A DNA stretch of 64,000 nt from Porphyra umbilicalis (Eukaryota > Rhodophyta > Bangiophyceae > Bangiales > Bangiaceae), in assembly GCA_002049455.2 (NCBI GenBank), contig KV918975.1, positions 62,001 to 126,000 of the forward strand, given 5' to 3'. The notes under the pieces were generated by a model that saw only the letters and a list, made by a program, of their open reading frames with translations, was not told the origin of the DNA and searched no databases. Shown here in pieces: positions 20,895 to 32,708 of this stretch (positions are counted from its first letter, which is position 1; each line of letters begins with the position of its first letter). A program made the position numbers and the translations under genes.

Positions 20895-21559
20895 CGTGCG
20901 CGGACGGCCCGCTGCCGCCGGCGTGGTGGAGATTCTAGCGGGGGGGGGGATGGGGCCAGGCAGCTGCTGAGTCGGCTGCACCTCCCCACCTCCTCGATTT
21001 CTCTTTGAGAAGAGGTACGTGCGGGATACAGCTGCCCATGCGGCGATAGAAATAGAGTGGCGTGCTGCTCTGGCGGAAGTGGCAGATCAGAGAAACAAGG
21101 TTGGTGCTGGTGATGCCGGTGTACACCGGCCACACGTGTGGCGTCAGAATCGGGCGCCGTCTGGAGTGGACCAATCAAATCGATGCTTTTCCGAATGGTG
21201 GGCGGATATTGTATTGGGCTTGTACAGTGGACATTTCGGTGGATCCGACGCAGCCAGCGAGGGCGAGTCCGGTAGATGAGATTCTACTCTCTTAAAGACG
21301 CTTGTAGGCTACTTTGTCCGTCCGCCCCGGATTGCTGATCGTTCAACAGTGTCAGTTTTCACACCCGATTCCAGCCACTGGGCCAGTGTTCACAGGCACT
21401 AGAGTAATTCATGACACGGCATGCACATGAAGTGCGGGTCTGTCGGAATTTCAGCCCCCATGACAGATTTATTTCGTCCAAAAGTAGTCTCAGCGGTGGT
21501 CGTCGTTGGTGGGTCGGGTGGGGGGCATGGGTCGGGTGGGGTGCCGTGATCGCGGCGGG
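20895..21559. other. Intergenic, no gene seen
   Basis: The downstream flank of the haloperoxidase-like gene, including a run of G at 20940. 21117-21132 is a 16-bp palindrome. No reading frame carries a recognisable motif. Confidence 0.5.
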
Positions 21560-21840
21560 GTCGGGTGGGTGCGGGTAGGGTGGGGGGGGTGTGGGGTGGG
21601 AAGGGTGTGGGGTGGGAGGGGTGTGGGGTGGGAGGGGTGTGGGGTGGGAGGGGTGTGGGGTCGGGGGTGTGTGGGGTGGGGGGTGCGTTGGGTGGGTGGT
21701 GTGTGGGGTGGGGGGGTGTGGGGTGGAGGGGGTGTGGGGTGGGGGGGTGTGGGGTGAGGTGGGGGGGGGTGGGGTGGGGGGGGTGGGTGGGGGGTGGGGT
21801 GGGGGGGGTGGGGGGTGTGGGGGGCGTAGGAGGCGGCGCG
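21560..21840 (+). repeat. GGGGTGTGGGGTGGGA satellite, G-quadruplex-prone
   Basis: The plus strand is almost pure G and T in runs GGGG-T-G-T-GGGG, with a 16- to 17-bp unit clearest at 21590-21665. Runs of three or more G spaced by one or two T are the standard quadruplex pattern. Open frames here are compositional. Confidence 0.85.
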
Positions 21841-24416
21841 GGGTGGGTTCGGGTGGTGTGCGTGTGCGTAGGGCGGGGTCGGTAGGGTGTGCAGTGTGTA
21901 AGAGGCGAGGCGAGGCGGGTTCAGATGGCGTGGATGTGGGTAGGGTCCGGTGGTTGGAGTGTATGGGGTGGGGCATGTGCGGTTGTTGTAGTGGGGTGAG
22001 CTGTGCTTGGACATACAGGTGGGCTGGGCTGGGATGAATCGGGAAGAGTACACCAGGGTGCTGTGTCGGTATTGGCATGATGAAGGCGCAGTACAGGAGT
22101 GTGATGAAGAGTGTTCGCATGAAAAGACACGCGCGCGTCCTGTCGTCATGGTGACACCTGCCATGTTACTGAATAGTGTCCGGTCTTATAATTCAAAGTG
22201 CCCTCCAGGCGCTAGCCGACCACCGGGCACTAGTCTTGGCTTAAGCACCACCAATCGTCTTGCAGCTCGGCCATGGCCACCCATGTCAGATCTGACATCC
22301 GCATATTCGGCCGCCAGGCGACATCGTGATCGCAATTGGATTGTGAACCATCTTCACGCAACAAGTCTACCGCGATGTGTGTCGCAGGCGCGTCGACATC
22401 GAGCTGCCTCACCCGCGTCGTGGGCCTCCGCCGCAACCTGCCACTCACTCATCCCCCCCTCTCACCTTTCCGGCGAAACTACCACACGCGGCGGGCAGCG
22501 ACGCTGCCGGCCGGAACGCTGCCTGCCGGTACGCTGTCGGCCGGAACGCCTTGCGGCCATGCCAACACCAGCAGGGAGGCGGCGGACGGCCGCCAGCGAC
22601 CGTGCCCCACGTGGGTATCCCCCCCGGGGATACCGCCGTCGCTGCCGGTCATTGGCAACATCGGCTGCCTCACCCCTCACCTGTCGGAATTCTGGAGACG
22701 GCTACCACCGGCTCCGTGGCGGTTGTTGCAATTCCCTGGGTGGGGGCACCACGGCGGCCTCTGCCGTGCGCACTCGGAGCATGTCGAGACGCTCAGAGTC
22801 GCAGGGCAGCTCTGGTAGCTCAGCCGAGCATCAGCCGGTGGACGTCAACCTCTTCAAGATTGCGAAAGAAGACTTCTCGCGCGCGCTCAAGCTTGAGCGC
22901 GCGCGAGGCCTCACGAGATGCGCGTTACGAGGTGGCGGTCGCGTCAGCAGCAGACGATACCGCCACGCGCACGCCGTGCGTATCACGTCCCAGCACCATT
23001 GTCCCGATGAGGCCAGAGCCGCGGCCGCTCGGACTCCCCCCCTCGCCCCCCCGCGCCCACCCGACCCCCCCTGCCCCCACGCGCGCGCGCCCCCCCCACG
23101 CACCCAATCGACGAATTGTTGAGCGGCGCCGCCGCCGCCGCGGCGGCGGCACCCGCCAGCCACACGGGCGCCCTTGCATGCCGCGCCATGGCCGCCGCCG
23201 CCGCGCGCGCGGCGGCGGCGGCAACCGCCTCGGCGCGCGCGGCGGCCGCCGCGGCGGCGCCGCCGGCGCCCGCGGACGCGGCGCGGCCGCCGATGGCACC
23301 CGACGCAAAGCGCGGGCAGGAGGGGTGCCACCCGCCGTCGATGGAGGCGGGGGGGGGGGGGGGGGGCGCGCCGCCCCAACAAGCGCAGGGCGGGCCGCTG
23401 CCGCCTCCGCGGCGGCGGCGGCCGCCTCCGCCAGCACGGCCGCGGCGGACACGGCGGCGGCGGCCATCCGAGGGCGCCGGACCTGCGGCCATCGGGCACC
23501 CACCGTGATCCATGCCGAGAGACTCTTACCCGCAGACACGCAGACGCAAGCATGACAGTGCTGAAGTTTGCACGTGGAACCGCCAGTATCTACACGTCGC
23601 GACCCTACCATGCTTTTTGCGGTGCTCATACAGGCGCTTCCGGGCGTTTCCAATCATGCGCGAGAAGGCCGTCGTGAACCGCGTCGAGCTCTCTCATCCA
23701 ACACCGCTGGCAGCATGACTGGAGTCACCCGCAAGACACTTGCACCGTTCAAAGAGTACAACAAAAGTGCCCTCACCATGTCGGTTGGCGGGTGGCAGCC
23801 TCGCCAGGCAAGGTACCAGCAAAACAAGTGGACTGGCTGGTGCCCACGGATTCCACAGCACGGCGCTGTGACGGATGTGCTCATGGGAGCCCCAGGTTTC
23901 TTGCGACGGCACGGGGCAGATGTGGTCATCTCGCCGCCCCCAACACCGGGACCACCGTGCCGCATCGCGTGCCCGACCCCGCGCGGGCGCCGCGGGCCAG
24001 ACCCACCACCCCCCCCCACAGCGCGGTTGCCGGCGCGCGCCTATCAAACCGCCACACGGGCGGGTGACTATGAGTGCTGCGGCGGCGCGACACGCACGGC
24101 GGGCGCCATCCAAGACCCACCGTGGCGGCGGCGACGGGCGGGCCGCCAGCCGACGGCAGGCGGCGCCGCCGCGGCCGCCGCTGCCGCCCAACACGGTCGT
24201 GGAGCCGAGCGAATGGTCTGAGAAGCCGTCGCCAGACCGGGCAGACCGCAAAGGCACCACCGCCAAGCAAGAAGCAGATGTATCTATCTAGCTACGCGCG
24301 GCGCGGGCTGCACCACCCACGCACCCCCCCCCGCGTCTCCCGTGCGTCTGACACCCCTCCCCTCCTCCCGCCCCCCGCTTGCCCCCCCACACCCCTGCCG
24401 CTGCCGCGGGCCCCCC
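21841..24416. other. Intergenic GC-rich region, no gene supported
   Basis: Contains three 15-bp units near 22499-22545 (ACGCTGCCGGCCGGA type), a 32-bp perfect palindrome (22876-22907) and a run of about 15 G near 23350. Very long open frames occur on both strands at 22377-23555, but all are Ala/Arg/Pro-rich shadows of the base composition and share no motif. Confidence 0.5.
22876..22907. repeat. 32-bp perfect palindrome
   Basis: The left half CTCGCGCGCGCTCAAG is followed immediately by its exact inverse complement, centred on AAGCTT. A perfect palindrome this long without spacer can extrude as a cruciform. No terminal repeats or duplications around it identify an element. Confidence 0.9.
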
Positions 24417-25510
24417 TCACGCCGGCAGCAGGGTGGCGAGGAGCGGCGCCAAGTCCGCCTCGGCCGCCCCATACTCGTTCAAAAAGTGCCCCGCCCACGG
24501 GTAGGCTTCCAGCGTCACCGCCGCGCCCGCCGCCGCCAGCGCGTCGCGCAGCCGCGTCGCCGCGCGAAACGGGACGAGCACGTCGAGGCGCCCGTGGCGC
24601 ACAACAACCCGCACGCCCGCCGCCGCGCCCGCCGGCACCACCCGCCCCGGGCGGGGCGTCCACCCCCCCGACACGACGACCGCGCCGAGGCCGTCCGCAC
24701 GCCCCGACAGCGTATAGTCGGCGGCCGCCGCGGCGCCGAGGCTGTACCCGACGAGCACGATGCGGGCGCGGGGCACCCCCCGCCGCACCGCCGCCGCAAT
24801 GACCGCGTCGACGCGGTCGGCGGTGGCGGCCAGGTCCGCCGCCGCCCCCGCGCCGGCGTCGGCCGTCGGCACCCGCCCGACGGTGGCGGACCCAATGGGG
24901 AACCAACTCCGCGGGTTGCCCCCGCCGTCGGTCCCCGCCGACGGCCCATACACGGAAGTGTAGCCGAGCGTCGCCGCGTCGACGTCGGCGCGCAGGGCGG
25001 CGACGGCTTTGGGGTCACTCCCCCCGAGGCCGTGCAGCGTCACCACCGCCGCCGGCCGCGCCGCCGCCGCGTCGGTGCGGTTCAGGGTGCCGCCGACGCC
25101 GCCGCCGCCGTCGTGCGCGCCAAGCTCGTCGGGGTTGGTCAGCTCCGTGAAGGAGGCGGAGAGCGCCGCAAGGATGGAGACGAGCGTTTGACGGTCGGCG
25201 GGGGCGGGCAGCCGGGGGGGGGGGGGGGGGCGCCGTCCGCGTGGGCGCCCCTGATCTGGGCAGCGGCGCGTGCGGGCGCGCCGGCCAGTCCGCCATCGGG
25301 GCGGGCGGCCCGCGGCCGTGCGGCCGGCGGCGGCACGGGCGGCGGCCCCGCCGGCGGCCGCCCGTGGCGGAGGAGGAGGGCCACCGTGCCCGGCAAGGCG
25401 CCCGCGTGTGCCACCGCCGCGGCGACCGCCGGGCGGGGGCCGAGGAGGAGCGTCGCCACGGCCATGGCGACCGCGGCGGCGGCACCAAACGCCGCCGTGA
25501 CGCGCCCCAT
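24417..25510 (-). CDS. Alpha/beta hydrolase, phospholipase/carboxylesterase type, secreted
   Basis: The minus-strand frame from 25510 opens with a signal peptide (MGRVTAAFGAAAAVAMAVATLLLG) and runs into a run of 17 G (25214-25230). Beyond it a second frame continues open through VSILAALSASFTELTNPDEL to the hydrolase core and stop at 24417. In that core the GHG-like oxyanion segment TLHGLGGS, the nucleophile elbow GYSLG (Ser about 102 counted from Met at 25046), Asp in GRLDVLVPF (about 155) and His in AGHFLN (about 187) form a complete triad. The layout matches acyl-protein thioesterase/carboxylesterase proteins, which cleave acyl esters. One gene with a length problem in the G run is the simplest reading; an intron is less likely because the frames meet at the tract. 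The substrate cannot be inferred. Upstream flank is intergenic. Confidence 0.75.
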
Positions 25511-25832
25511 CGTCGCACCGCGGGGCGGCGGGTGCGCGCGCGCAAGCCGTCGGACGCGACGGCGGCGGGGCGCGGGGGGGCGGGGCGCGTCTCCGCCACG
25601 GCGGCGGCGGGGGGGGTGGTCGGGGGTGGCGTCAACCCGGCCGCGCTAGAGGCGCACGGGCAAGCGGCTCGAGGCGGGCGGCGCCAGCACCATGAAGGTT
25701 GGGAGGTGGCGTCGTGGGCTCCTCAAATGCGTTGAGGTGGGGCTGCAGCCTCGCCGCACTCTACTGAGCCGCCTCTGCGATGCAACGTCCACTACGTAAC
25801 TCGGCGTGGAGGGCCGACAGCTACGCGGCGGG

Positions 25833-25876
25833 CCCAACACCCGGGTGTTGGGCGAGGCGTGGGTACCCACGCCTCG
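25833..25876. repeat. Two adjacent perfect palindromes
   Basis: A 20-bp palindrome (CCCAACACCCGGGTGTTGGG, 25833-25852) is followed without a gap by a 24-bp perfect palindrome centred on GGGTACCC (25853-25876). They lie between the hydrolase gene and the R1 fragment at 25982. No known element ends here. Confidence 0.9.
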
Positions 25877-25981
25877 GAGCTGTTCAAAGAGTGAAAGCTC
25901 GATCGCGAAAATACCCTGGACTTGCGAAACAACAAAACCATTTTCACACTGCGAAAGATTGACAAGAGCGTCACCTGCATC

Positions 25982-26025
25982 TTCCCTGACCTTCAGGACA
26001 GGGCGCGTAGTGATGCACACATATA
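25982..26025 (+). repeat. R1 repeat, 5' end fragment
   Basis: It starts TTCCCTGACCTTCAGGACAG and continues GTAGTGATGCACACATATA, matching the first 60 or so bases of the full R1 copies with a small internal gap. It is cut off by the TA MITE at 26026. A 20-bp block (CGCG[A/G]AAATACCCTGGACTT) is repeated directly on both sides, at 25904-25923 and 26277-26296, and its cause is unknown. Confidence 0.75.
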
Positions 26026-26261
26026 TGGCGCGTCGCCAAAGAATGATCGGATCTGAGAAACGCTCACAGCAAGTCACAGCAGTTCACAGCAGCTCACAGC
26101 ACAGAATTTAAAATTGCTGTGATCGTTCTTGCCTCCCACAGAGCCATCCAGGAGCCCTCAGCATGCAATTTTATTTCAAAGCACAGTCACAGCACGGTCA
26201 CAGCATGCTGCAACTTGCTGTGGAACTTGCTCGGATCCGATCATTCTTTGGCGACGCGCCA
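26026..26261. mobile_element. 236-bp TA-targeting MITE in the R1 fragment
   Basis: Terminal inverted repeats of about 29 bp begin TGGCGCGTCGCCAAAGAATG on both ends, flanked by TA at 26024-26025 and 26262-26263. The intact R1 copy near 28672 reads through CATATACTT at the matching place. The interior has CACAGCA repeats. It is a different family from M1/M2 but follows the same TA target rule. Confidence 0.88.
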
Positions 26262-26263
26262 TA

Positions 26264-27680
26264 CTGAAAACGCGTTCGCGGAAATACCCTGGACTTGATT
26301 GCAACATGCAAAGCAGCCGCCGACGATCAGCCCACGCGACCCACCCCCCTGGCGCGGCCGCGCGTCCTCGGCAAGCAAGCCACCGCCAACAAGCAACGCC
26401 GCCGCCGCCGCCTGCGCCGCCGCCGTCACCGCCGCGCCTGCCCCCCCCAGCCACAAGCAGACGAATACCCCCGCACCTCCGGACGTGCACATCGCCGCCG
26501 GCCCGCCGTCGCACCCGTCCCGGTCGCCACGGCCGCGGCAGTTGGGCGCCGTCGCCGCCGCCACCGCCGCAGGCAGCCCGCTGTCAAACTCCGCGCCGCC
26601 ATCTCCCGCTGGCACGTCGGCGGCGGTGCGCACGCCCGCTAGCGGCGGCAGCGGCGACAGTGGGGCCATGGACGACAGTCCGCCACCGCCGCCGCCACCG
26701 CCGTAGCCTCCACCTGTCGCAGTCGCGGCGATGGAAGGTGCGACGGCGGCGGCAGCCGCGGCGCCCTTCTCCACTCTCAATGGCGGCGAACCTCGTCCCC
26801 CGTCAGATAGTGGCGGGGGCGAGGAGTGGGGAGGCACCGCAGCGGGCGGGGCCTCCGTCAACGCTGCCGCCGCGTCGGCGCGGGGGCTGCGGCTCCTTGG
26901 ACCATGCAATATTGCGCGCGACGGGCGATGCGGCCGCCGGCAGGGCGAGGCATCGGGCGCCGCGGTCCGTGCAGATGACGTGGAGGCGGATGGGCGCCAC
27001 GGTGGCCACGGCGGGGACACCCACACGCGCGCGCGAGGGGGTGGGTGAGGCTGGTCGCCTCGTCGGCGCGGCGGTCGACTGCGCGCCGGCTGTGTTGGTC
27101 GCGGGTGGTCGCGCACCGACGCGCGCGCGGGGGGTGTGTCGGACGTGTGCGGCCGCCGCCGTGGGGACCCCGACGACACCGGTGGTGCGGCCGTCGGCAG
27201 CTCCCGCCGGCCGTCCGGGAGCCCACTCCTCGAGGACGATGGGTCGCGAGCGTCTGCTTGAAGATTCGAACAGAATGTGCCTTGGTTGTCCCGTGGAGCG
27301 CTATTGCCGGACTTAACCACAAAATACATTCGAAGCGTCTGACCAGATCGACGTTTTCGGGGGTCTGAACGCATCCCCCCATTCTGAGGCAGCTGACCCG
27401 GACATCCTACGAAACGCGACGTACGGCTTCCGTCTGACCGCGTCTGACACGCTACAGACGAGAAAAACTACAGAAGCTGTTGGACGCATGTTGCGCACCA
27501 AACCATACCCAAACGACCCGCCGCAGTGATCGACACAGTGCGTACCCTCCGAAAAGGTGTGCACACGGGGCAAACCGCGAGTACCCCCGCGCGTGCACTA
27601 GAAAAAAAAAAAGTTATATGTGTGACCCCATGCGCATGTTGATATGTACCCTAGACTAAAATCCAGGGAACTTAGATCAC
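26264..27680. other. Intergenic GC-rich region, no gene supported
   Basis: 26300-27240 is (GCC)n-like and open in all frames. 27240-27680 is less GC-rich and ends in an A run at 27601. I see no motif in any frame. Confidence 0.5.
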
Positions 27681-28315
27681 GGGACTTGCTCTTTCTTTCA
27701 GAGGTTGCGGTCTGCATTCGTGTCATCAGGGATCTGAGGGCGTGTCAGCGTTGGATTGTTCGCAATGACGCTAAAATCGAATAGAGTTACGTTGCTGAGA
27801 AGGACTGTCCTGCCACAAGGGTCACAGGGCCAGGACGGCGCCTGCCCTTCTGCACCGCCCCACCGCCCCAAGTTGCGCGCGGCTACCGCGCGCAGTGACT
27901 TCCGGGGTTCGACGCGGCCACGCTGACCCGCGGGTGATCGTGCCTGCGCGCCGGCTTTGGCAGCGGCGGCTCGTCGGCGGCTTCTGACGCCATCTAGCGG
28001 CGCGGTTGAAGGCGCCCCGTCGCGCAGCGGTCGGTCCCACCTATTCGCCCGTGCGCCGTGTCGGCCGCCCCGCCCGCCGTGCGCAGGTGCGCTGCGCGGC
28101 GGTGTGATGCCCCCTTCCGTGGGCGTCGCGCGACGCCGGCGGGCCGCTGCACCTGCAGTGTCGGCGGCGGCACCCCATTCCCTGCTCCACGTTCCTTCCC
28201 CAATGGCAAAATGGCTATAGGTGCTTCCGTGCGCGGTCGCGGCTATGGAGCCAGCCAATGTGCCCGGTGTCCATGCGTCGGCGAGCGTGCCATCTCTCAG
28301 TGGCCTTCCACGGCT
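27681..28315 (+). repeat. R1 repeat, diverged copy C
   Basis: Aligns with R1 copies B and D over nearly the whole length (TCTGCATTCGTGTCATCAGG, then GTTGCTGAGAAGGACTGTCC, then CTGACGCCATCTAGCGGCGC). It carries many substitutions and lacks the standard 5' and 3' ends, so it is an older copy. Confidence 0.82.
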
Positions 28316-28623
28316 GGTGCAGCAATGATGATTTCGAGGTGCTGCGTGAAACTCAGCCAGCAGCGAAGGCGCATCCGCACCGCGCCAGTGAAGCTATGAC
28401 GATACGTCCGGTGGCACGTGCGCAAGGGGGTCGGCAACAGCCAGGAAAACACAATCGAATGCGCAACCATGGAGGTCCTGGACGATGAATTCCTCACAGC
28501 CCCAACCACGCGTAACACATAGGGCCATACATCTGCACAGGACTAAAGACTGGCCATTCACGTACGCTGAGTTATCGACGTATAAGGACCGATCAGAGCC
28601 ACGGATATCATCAGAAGTGCTTT
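28316..28623. other. Spacer between R1 copies C and D
   Basis: About 300 bp of mixed sequence with no coding motif and no recognised repeat. Confidence 0.5.
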
Positions 28624-29333
28624 TTCCCTGGCCTTTAGGACAGGGTGCTCTCAAAGTGTAGTGATGCACACATATACTTAGATCAAGGGACTTGTTCTCC
28701 GTTTCAGATGTGGCAGTCTGCATTCGTGTCCTCAGGGATCTGAGGGCGTGTCAGTGTTGGAAGGGTCGCGATGACGCTAAAAGCGAATGGAGTTACGTGG
28801 CTGAGAAGGACTGTCCTGCCACAGGGGTCACTGGGCCCGGACGGCGCCTGCCCCCGTGCCCCCTCTACCGCCCCGAGTAACGCGCGGTGACCACGCGCAG
28901 CGACTTCCGGGGCTTGACGCGCCCACGATCACCCGCGGACGATCTTGCCTGCGCGCCGTCTTTCGTTGCGGCGGCGTGTCGGCGGTTGCTGACGCCATCT
29001 AGCGGCACGGTTGCAGGCGCCTCATCACGCGGCGATCAGTCCCACTCGCCCGCCCGTGCGCCGTGTCGGCCGCCCTGCCCGCCGTGCGCAGGTGCGCGGC
29101 GCAGCGGAGTGACGGCCTCGCCCGTGGGCGCCGCGCGACGCCGGCGGGCCGCCGCCGCTGCGGTGGCGGAGGCGGCACCCCTTTCCCCGACGCCCCCCCT
29201 ACCACGGCAACGTGGCTGTACGTGCCCCCGTGCGCGTTCGCGGCCATAGAGCCGGCCGGTGTGCCCGGTGTCAATGCGTCGCCGAGCGCGCCACCGCCCT
29301 GAAGGCCAGGGTATTGCACGCACGTGCCTGGAA
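28624..29333 (+). repeat. R1 repeat, full copy D
   Basis: A 710-bp copy from TTCCCTGGCCTTTAGGACAG to GTGCCTGGAA, closely matching copy B (1839-2552). Flanking bases do not show a clear target duplication. The 3' half is GC-rich and open in several frames; the first 250 bp are not. No protein motif is visible, so it is non-autonomous. Confidence 0.9.
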
Positions 29334-30344
29334 TTGACAGCGGATTCAGACACAGCGTGCCCCGTGTACCCAGGCAAGTAAGAGCCATCCCAACAACGTC
29401 GATTATCGTAAAAGTATGGTCCACGTGTCCCCACGTGTTTAACGTGGCACCATATGCGGAAACCAGCACCACCGACAACGTCCCGTATGCAGAATTTCCG
29501 CAAACGATTTACAGTGGACAGATAAGTCCATCCGGAGAACCCGCGGGTGAGTTCGGAAGCAGTCGCGAATCACGGGTCGGCTGCCACATAGAAGCCAGAT
29601 ATGTGGACGCCAGAGGCCGATTACCGACTGTTCCGAAGTGGGCCGGCCTGTTTTAGACAAAATGGAGCGCTGTCAGTGGCCCAGGAGGGCTCAGGGACGA
29701 TCGTGAAGGTCACCACGTGTGACATTCTTGATCGCACCGTCTGGGTTTGGCGCTGAGCCGTCGGCCCTGGGTGATTCGTGCCCCCTCGCGCGACCGGCCC
29801 CGGTCAAACATCACCCAATCTAAACTAGTCAGCGTGTGACATCGCAGGTGCGTGGCGTACGTTTCGCTGCCGTGCATCGATCTCTTCGAACAATCTGTCG
29901 GACGTCGAGGCCCGTACAGAAGCTGTCACTTGAGACCACTGATATTTGACACAGCCTCGTTCGAGTCCGCATAGCGAGCCGGAGAGACACCAGCAGGGCC
30001 ACTTTTGCAAGCGTGCCGCGTGCTGAGAACTATCGAGATTCGCATGTACTGCATGACGGCCCCGTGGGGGCCAGTTGCTCCCAACGCGTTGCCACGTCGT
30101 GCCATGAGGCTGGCAGACGTGTTTCTGCTTATAGTGGCTGATCGCCCCTGGGTGGCCGATCAGGCCGGGAGCTTCGCTACCAGGCAACCAGACGCCATCT
30201 CAGCAGGACGGGGAGCAGGAGGGGGCGCAGGAGCCTCGCTGTACTCCACTGAACAGGCCTGATTGGCCGTAGTACGTTGCTTTGACCCAGCTTCGCGCTC
30301 CCCCTAGCAACGTTGTTCGTGCCATCACTTCCGAGATCAAGTTA

Positions 30345-31085
30345 GAGCATTGCCAACAACTCAGGCTATCGCTATCGGCTATTCCATTCTAGAAACCAAG
30401 TCCGCGTCCTTAGACAGCCACATGTACGACAGCGGTTGGCTGCTGTGCTGTCATGAGCCAAAGTACCTGCAGGTTTCCTTACACCAGGCCTTGTCTGGGC
30501 CCGATCAAGACGATATTTTCTGCCAGGACTTGATTCACTGCAGCGGCAGATGACAACTGTGGTGAGCAGCCGTATCAACCATAACGAAGGCGCAAAGAAC
30601 GCTCGTCGGCAGACGGAGAAAGAAACAGGTCAAAATGTGCAGCGCTTGATGACGACCACGCCTAGAAGGACGTCACTGTAGGACCATTGCCATGCACGAC
30701 AGCTCTTGCGGACGTTCCCACCACCTCTGCCCAGAAGAAACTGGCAGTCAATCTTGCAGACGTGGCGCACACGTTGCAGCCACGTGCTACTATTTGCTGT
30801 GAAACGGGTCGTTGATCCATCACATGGGCCAATCAGAGGCCCCAGTGAGATAGCCTCGGCTATCCTAAAAGCTATTCCGACTCGAAATAGAAAAGCGATA
30901 GCCGCACAGCTATTCTTGGTCAGTGGAAGCCAGAATCAAGTAGGTAGTTCCATTTCCATGGCCCGAACAAAAAAAGGGCTTCTTCGTCTAAAAAGTGGTG
31001 TTACGTCGGACTTCAGGTGCTTAATGGGACACGTTGTGCAACGTGGCTTGAATATGGGGATAGCATCTCATTGTTAACAATGCTC
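30345..31085 (-). mobile_element. X, intact empty-site copy
   Basis: A 741-bp MITE flanked by TTA (30342-30344 and 31086-31088), with ends GAGCATTGCCAACAAC and the inverse of GAGCATTGTTAACAATG. In inverse orientation it aligns with the X pieces at 561-701, 1332-1403, 2748-3210 and 17858-17921. It shows single TA, TA and TAA sites where M1, M2 and H1 sit in the other copy. Confidence 0.95.
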
Positions 31086-31509
31086 TTAGGTCGAACGTGT
31101 CACCGTTCTGAGCGCCGCGCTGCACATGAAATGCCCTCAGACACGTGGTGGTCATGAACCGGGCACCAATTCGATTGACGATCGCATCCATGACCGCACA
31201 TTTACGCCAGATTCTGCTCCCAATAGGCTTCGTGTCACATTTTTTAGCAACGATCGGGCCACGATCGCCCTTGCACGCAGCTACGATTGCTCATCGACAC
31301 GTGACTTGCGCGGCAGAGTCAACTGGGATGTCTGGGCTAGAGAAGGCATGATTTCGAGCCGACACTGTCCAGCCTGTCGTGTCGTGTCAAATGTCGGACT
31401 CCACGGAAAACTGGGGCTACCTTTCCGTCGGCAACAGGACAGCAGTTCGACGCGTTCTGAGCGTCGGGCCTCGACGAGAGCGCGCGCCCTGTGATGTGGA
31501 GTCAGGTCA

Positions 31510-31569
31510 CGGTCGGGTAACCCGACCGTCGGGTAACCCGACCGTGACCTCGGTCGGGTCACCCGACCC
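31510..31569. repeat. Subterminal palindromic repeats of the hAT element
   Basis: Three palindromic units of the type CGGTCGGGTAACCCGACCG lie in tandem about 170 bp inside the left end. Clustered subterminal motifs are typical transposase-binding sites in hAT elements. The role here is inferred from position. Confidence 0.75.
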
Positions 31570-32708
31570 ACGCTATGGCACCTGTCGTCGCGCCCCCACC
31601 GCGCCACAATCCGGGACCGTCGCCATTGTCGTGCCCGCTGCCATTGGTGACTCCGCCGCCTACCCCCTCCCTCCCCCCCCGGCCCGCCACCGTGGTGATG
31701 TGTCCGCGTGCGTTACCGCCACCACGAGGGGACCTTGAGGTAGAGCGTCTCTCTTCCATTCTTCTCGATATTCTGCGCCGGCTCTGCAGCCACACTACCA
31801 TCGTTTAGGCTATATGACAATATGTTGGTCTGATTCTCTTCTGCTCTTCGTCTCGCTCTGCACCTTTTTGTGGCTGCCACATGCCTGTGTTCCACCGTCG
31901 ACGCACCTGTCCTCCCCCCTCCCCGCCTCCCTTATGCTGCCATCCCCCAGCACTTCTCGTTTTGTTTGTGTTTTGTTCATGCCCTTCTCTCTCATGTGGT
32001 CGTCGCACCGGGTGCTCTGGTTTTCTTTCGGTGCTTTTCTGTTCCAGGTGCCGGGTCCTTCATCGCGTCCTCTTCTTGCCGTCTTTGTGCTCTTTTGTCT
32101 TGCGTATCTGCCTATGCTGCTTTGTGCGTGTGTGTGAGTGGCTTCCACCACCCCTCCCCCCCCCCTTACTCGCCCCGCCCGCTCTTGTTGTGCTAAGTGA
32201 GATTAGTGTCTGCGGCTTCGTTCGGTGCACTGTCATCCTGTCAACTCGCGTTGTTTTCGATGGGCTGCAATCTCCTCTTTCTTCCTCTCCCACATGTGTG
32301 TGACACTCTTTGTTGTTCCTTCTTTCTTTCGTCCCTCTTTTACGACAACAGAGGCACTACGTGTCGGTTTTTTTCCTTGGCTGCAATCGGTCCGCCACCA
32401 GGGAAATGCAAGCGGGCACCACAACTCGGCGACGACTTCTCCATCAGGCAAGCGGAAAAATACTACACCACATGCACGGCTGCCGGGGCAGGACGCGACG
32501 AACTGGATGATGAACGACGAGGGAGCCTATGTGGGGAGGTGGGTGCAGGACGGGGGGGGGGAGGAGGCGGGTGCGGGCGCGAGGCCCAGCCGCCGCTCGA
32601 CTGCTCGGTGTGTGGTGTGGCTCGTTCCTGGGAGAAGGAACAAGATTATCAAAAAAAAAAGAAAAGGCATGTAGCAGTCAAGCCAGATGCAATGCTACAC
32701 CGACGACG
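31570..32708. other. hAT non-coding region downstream of the transposase
   Basis: About 1.1 kb of pyrimidine-rich sequence on the plus strand between the subterminal palindromes and the transposase stop. Several overlapping plus-strand frames lack motifs. An A/T run at 32650-32665 lies just beyond the stop and could be part of the 3' end. Confidence 0.5.

Noticed and set aside
22377-23555. Very long open frames on both strands
   Set aside because: They overlap one another, translate to Ala/Arg/Pro runs and share no motif; GC-rich sequence with few stops explains them.
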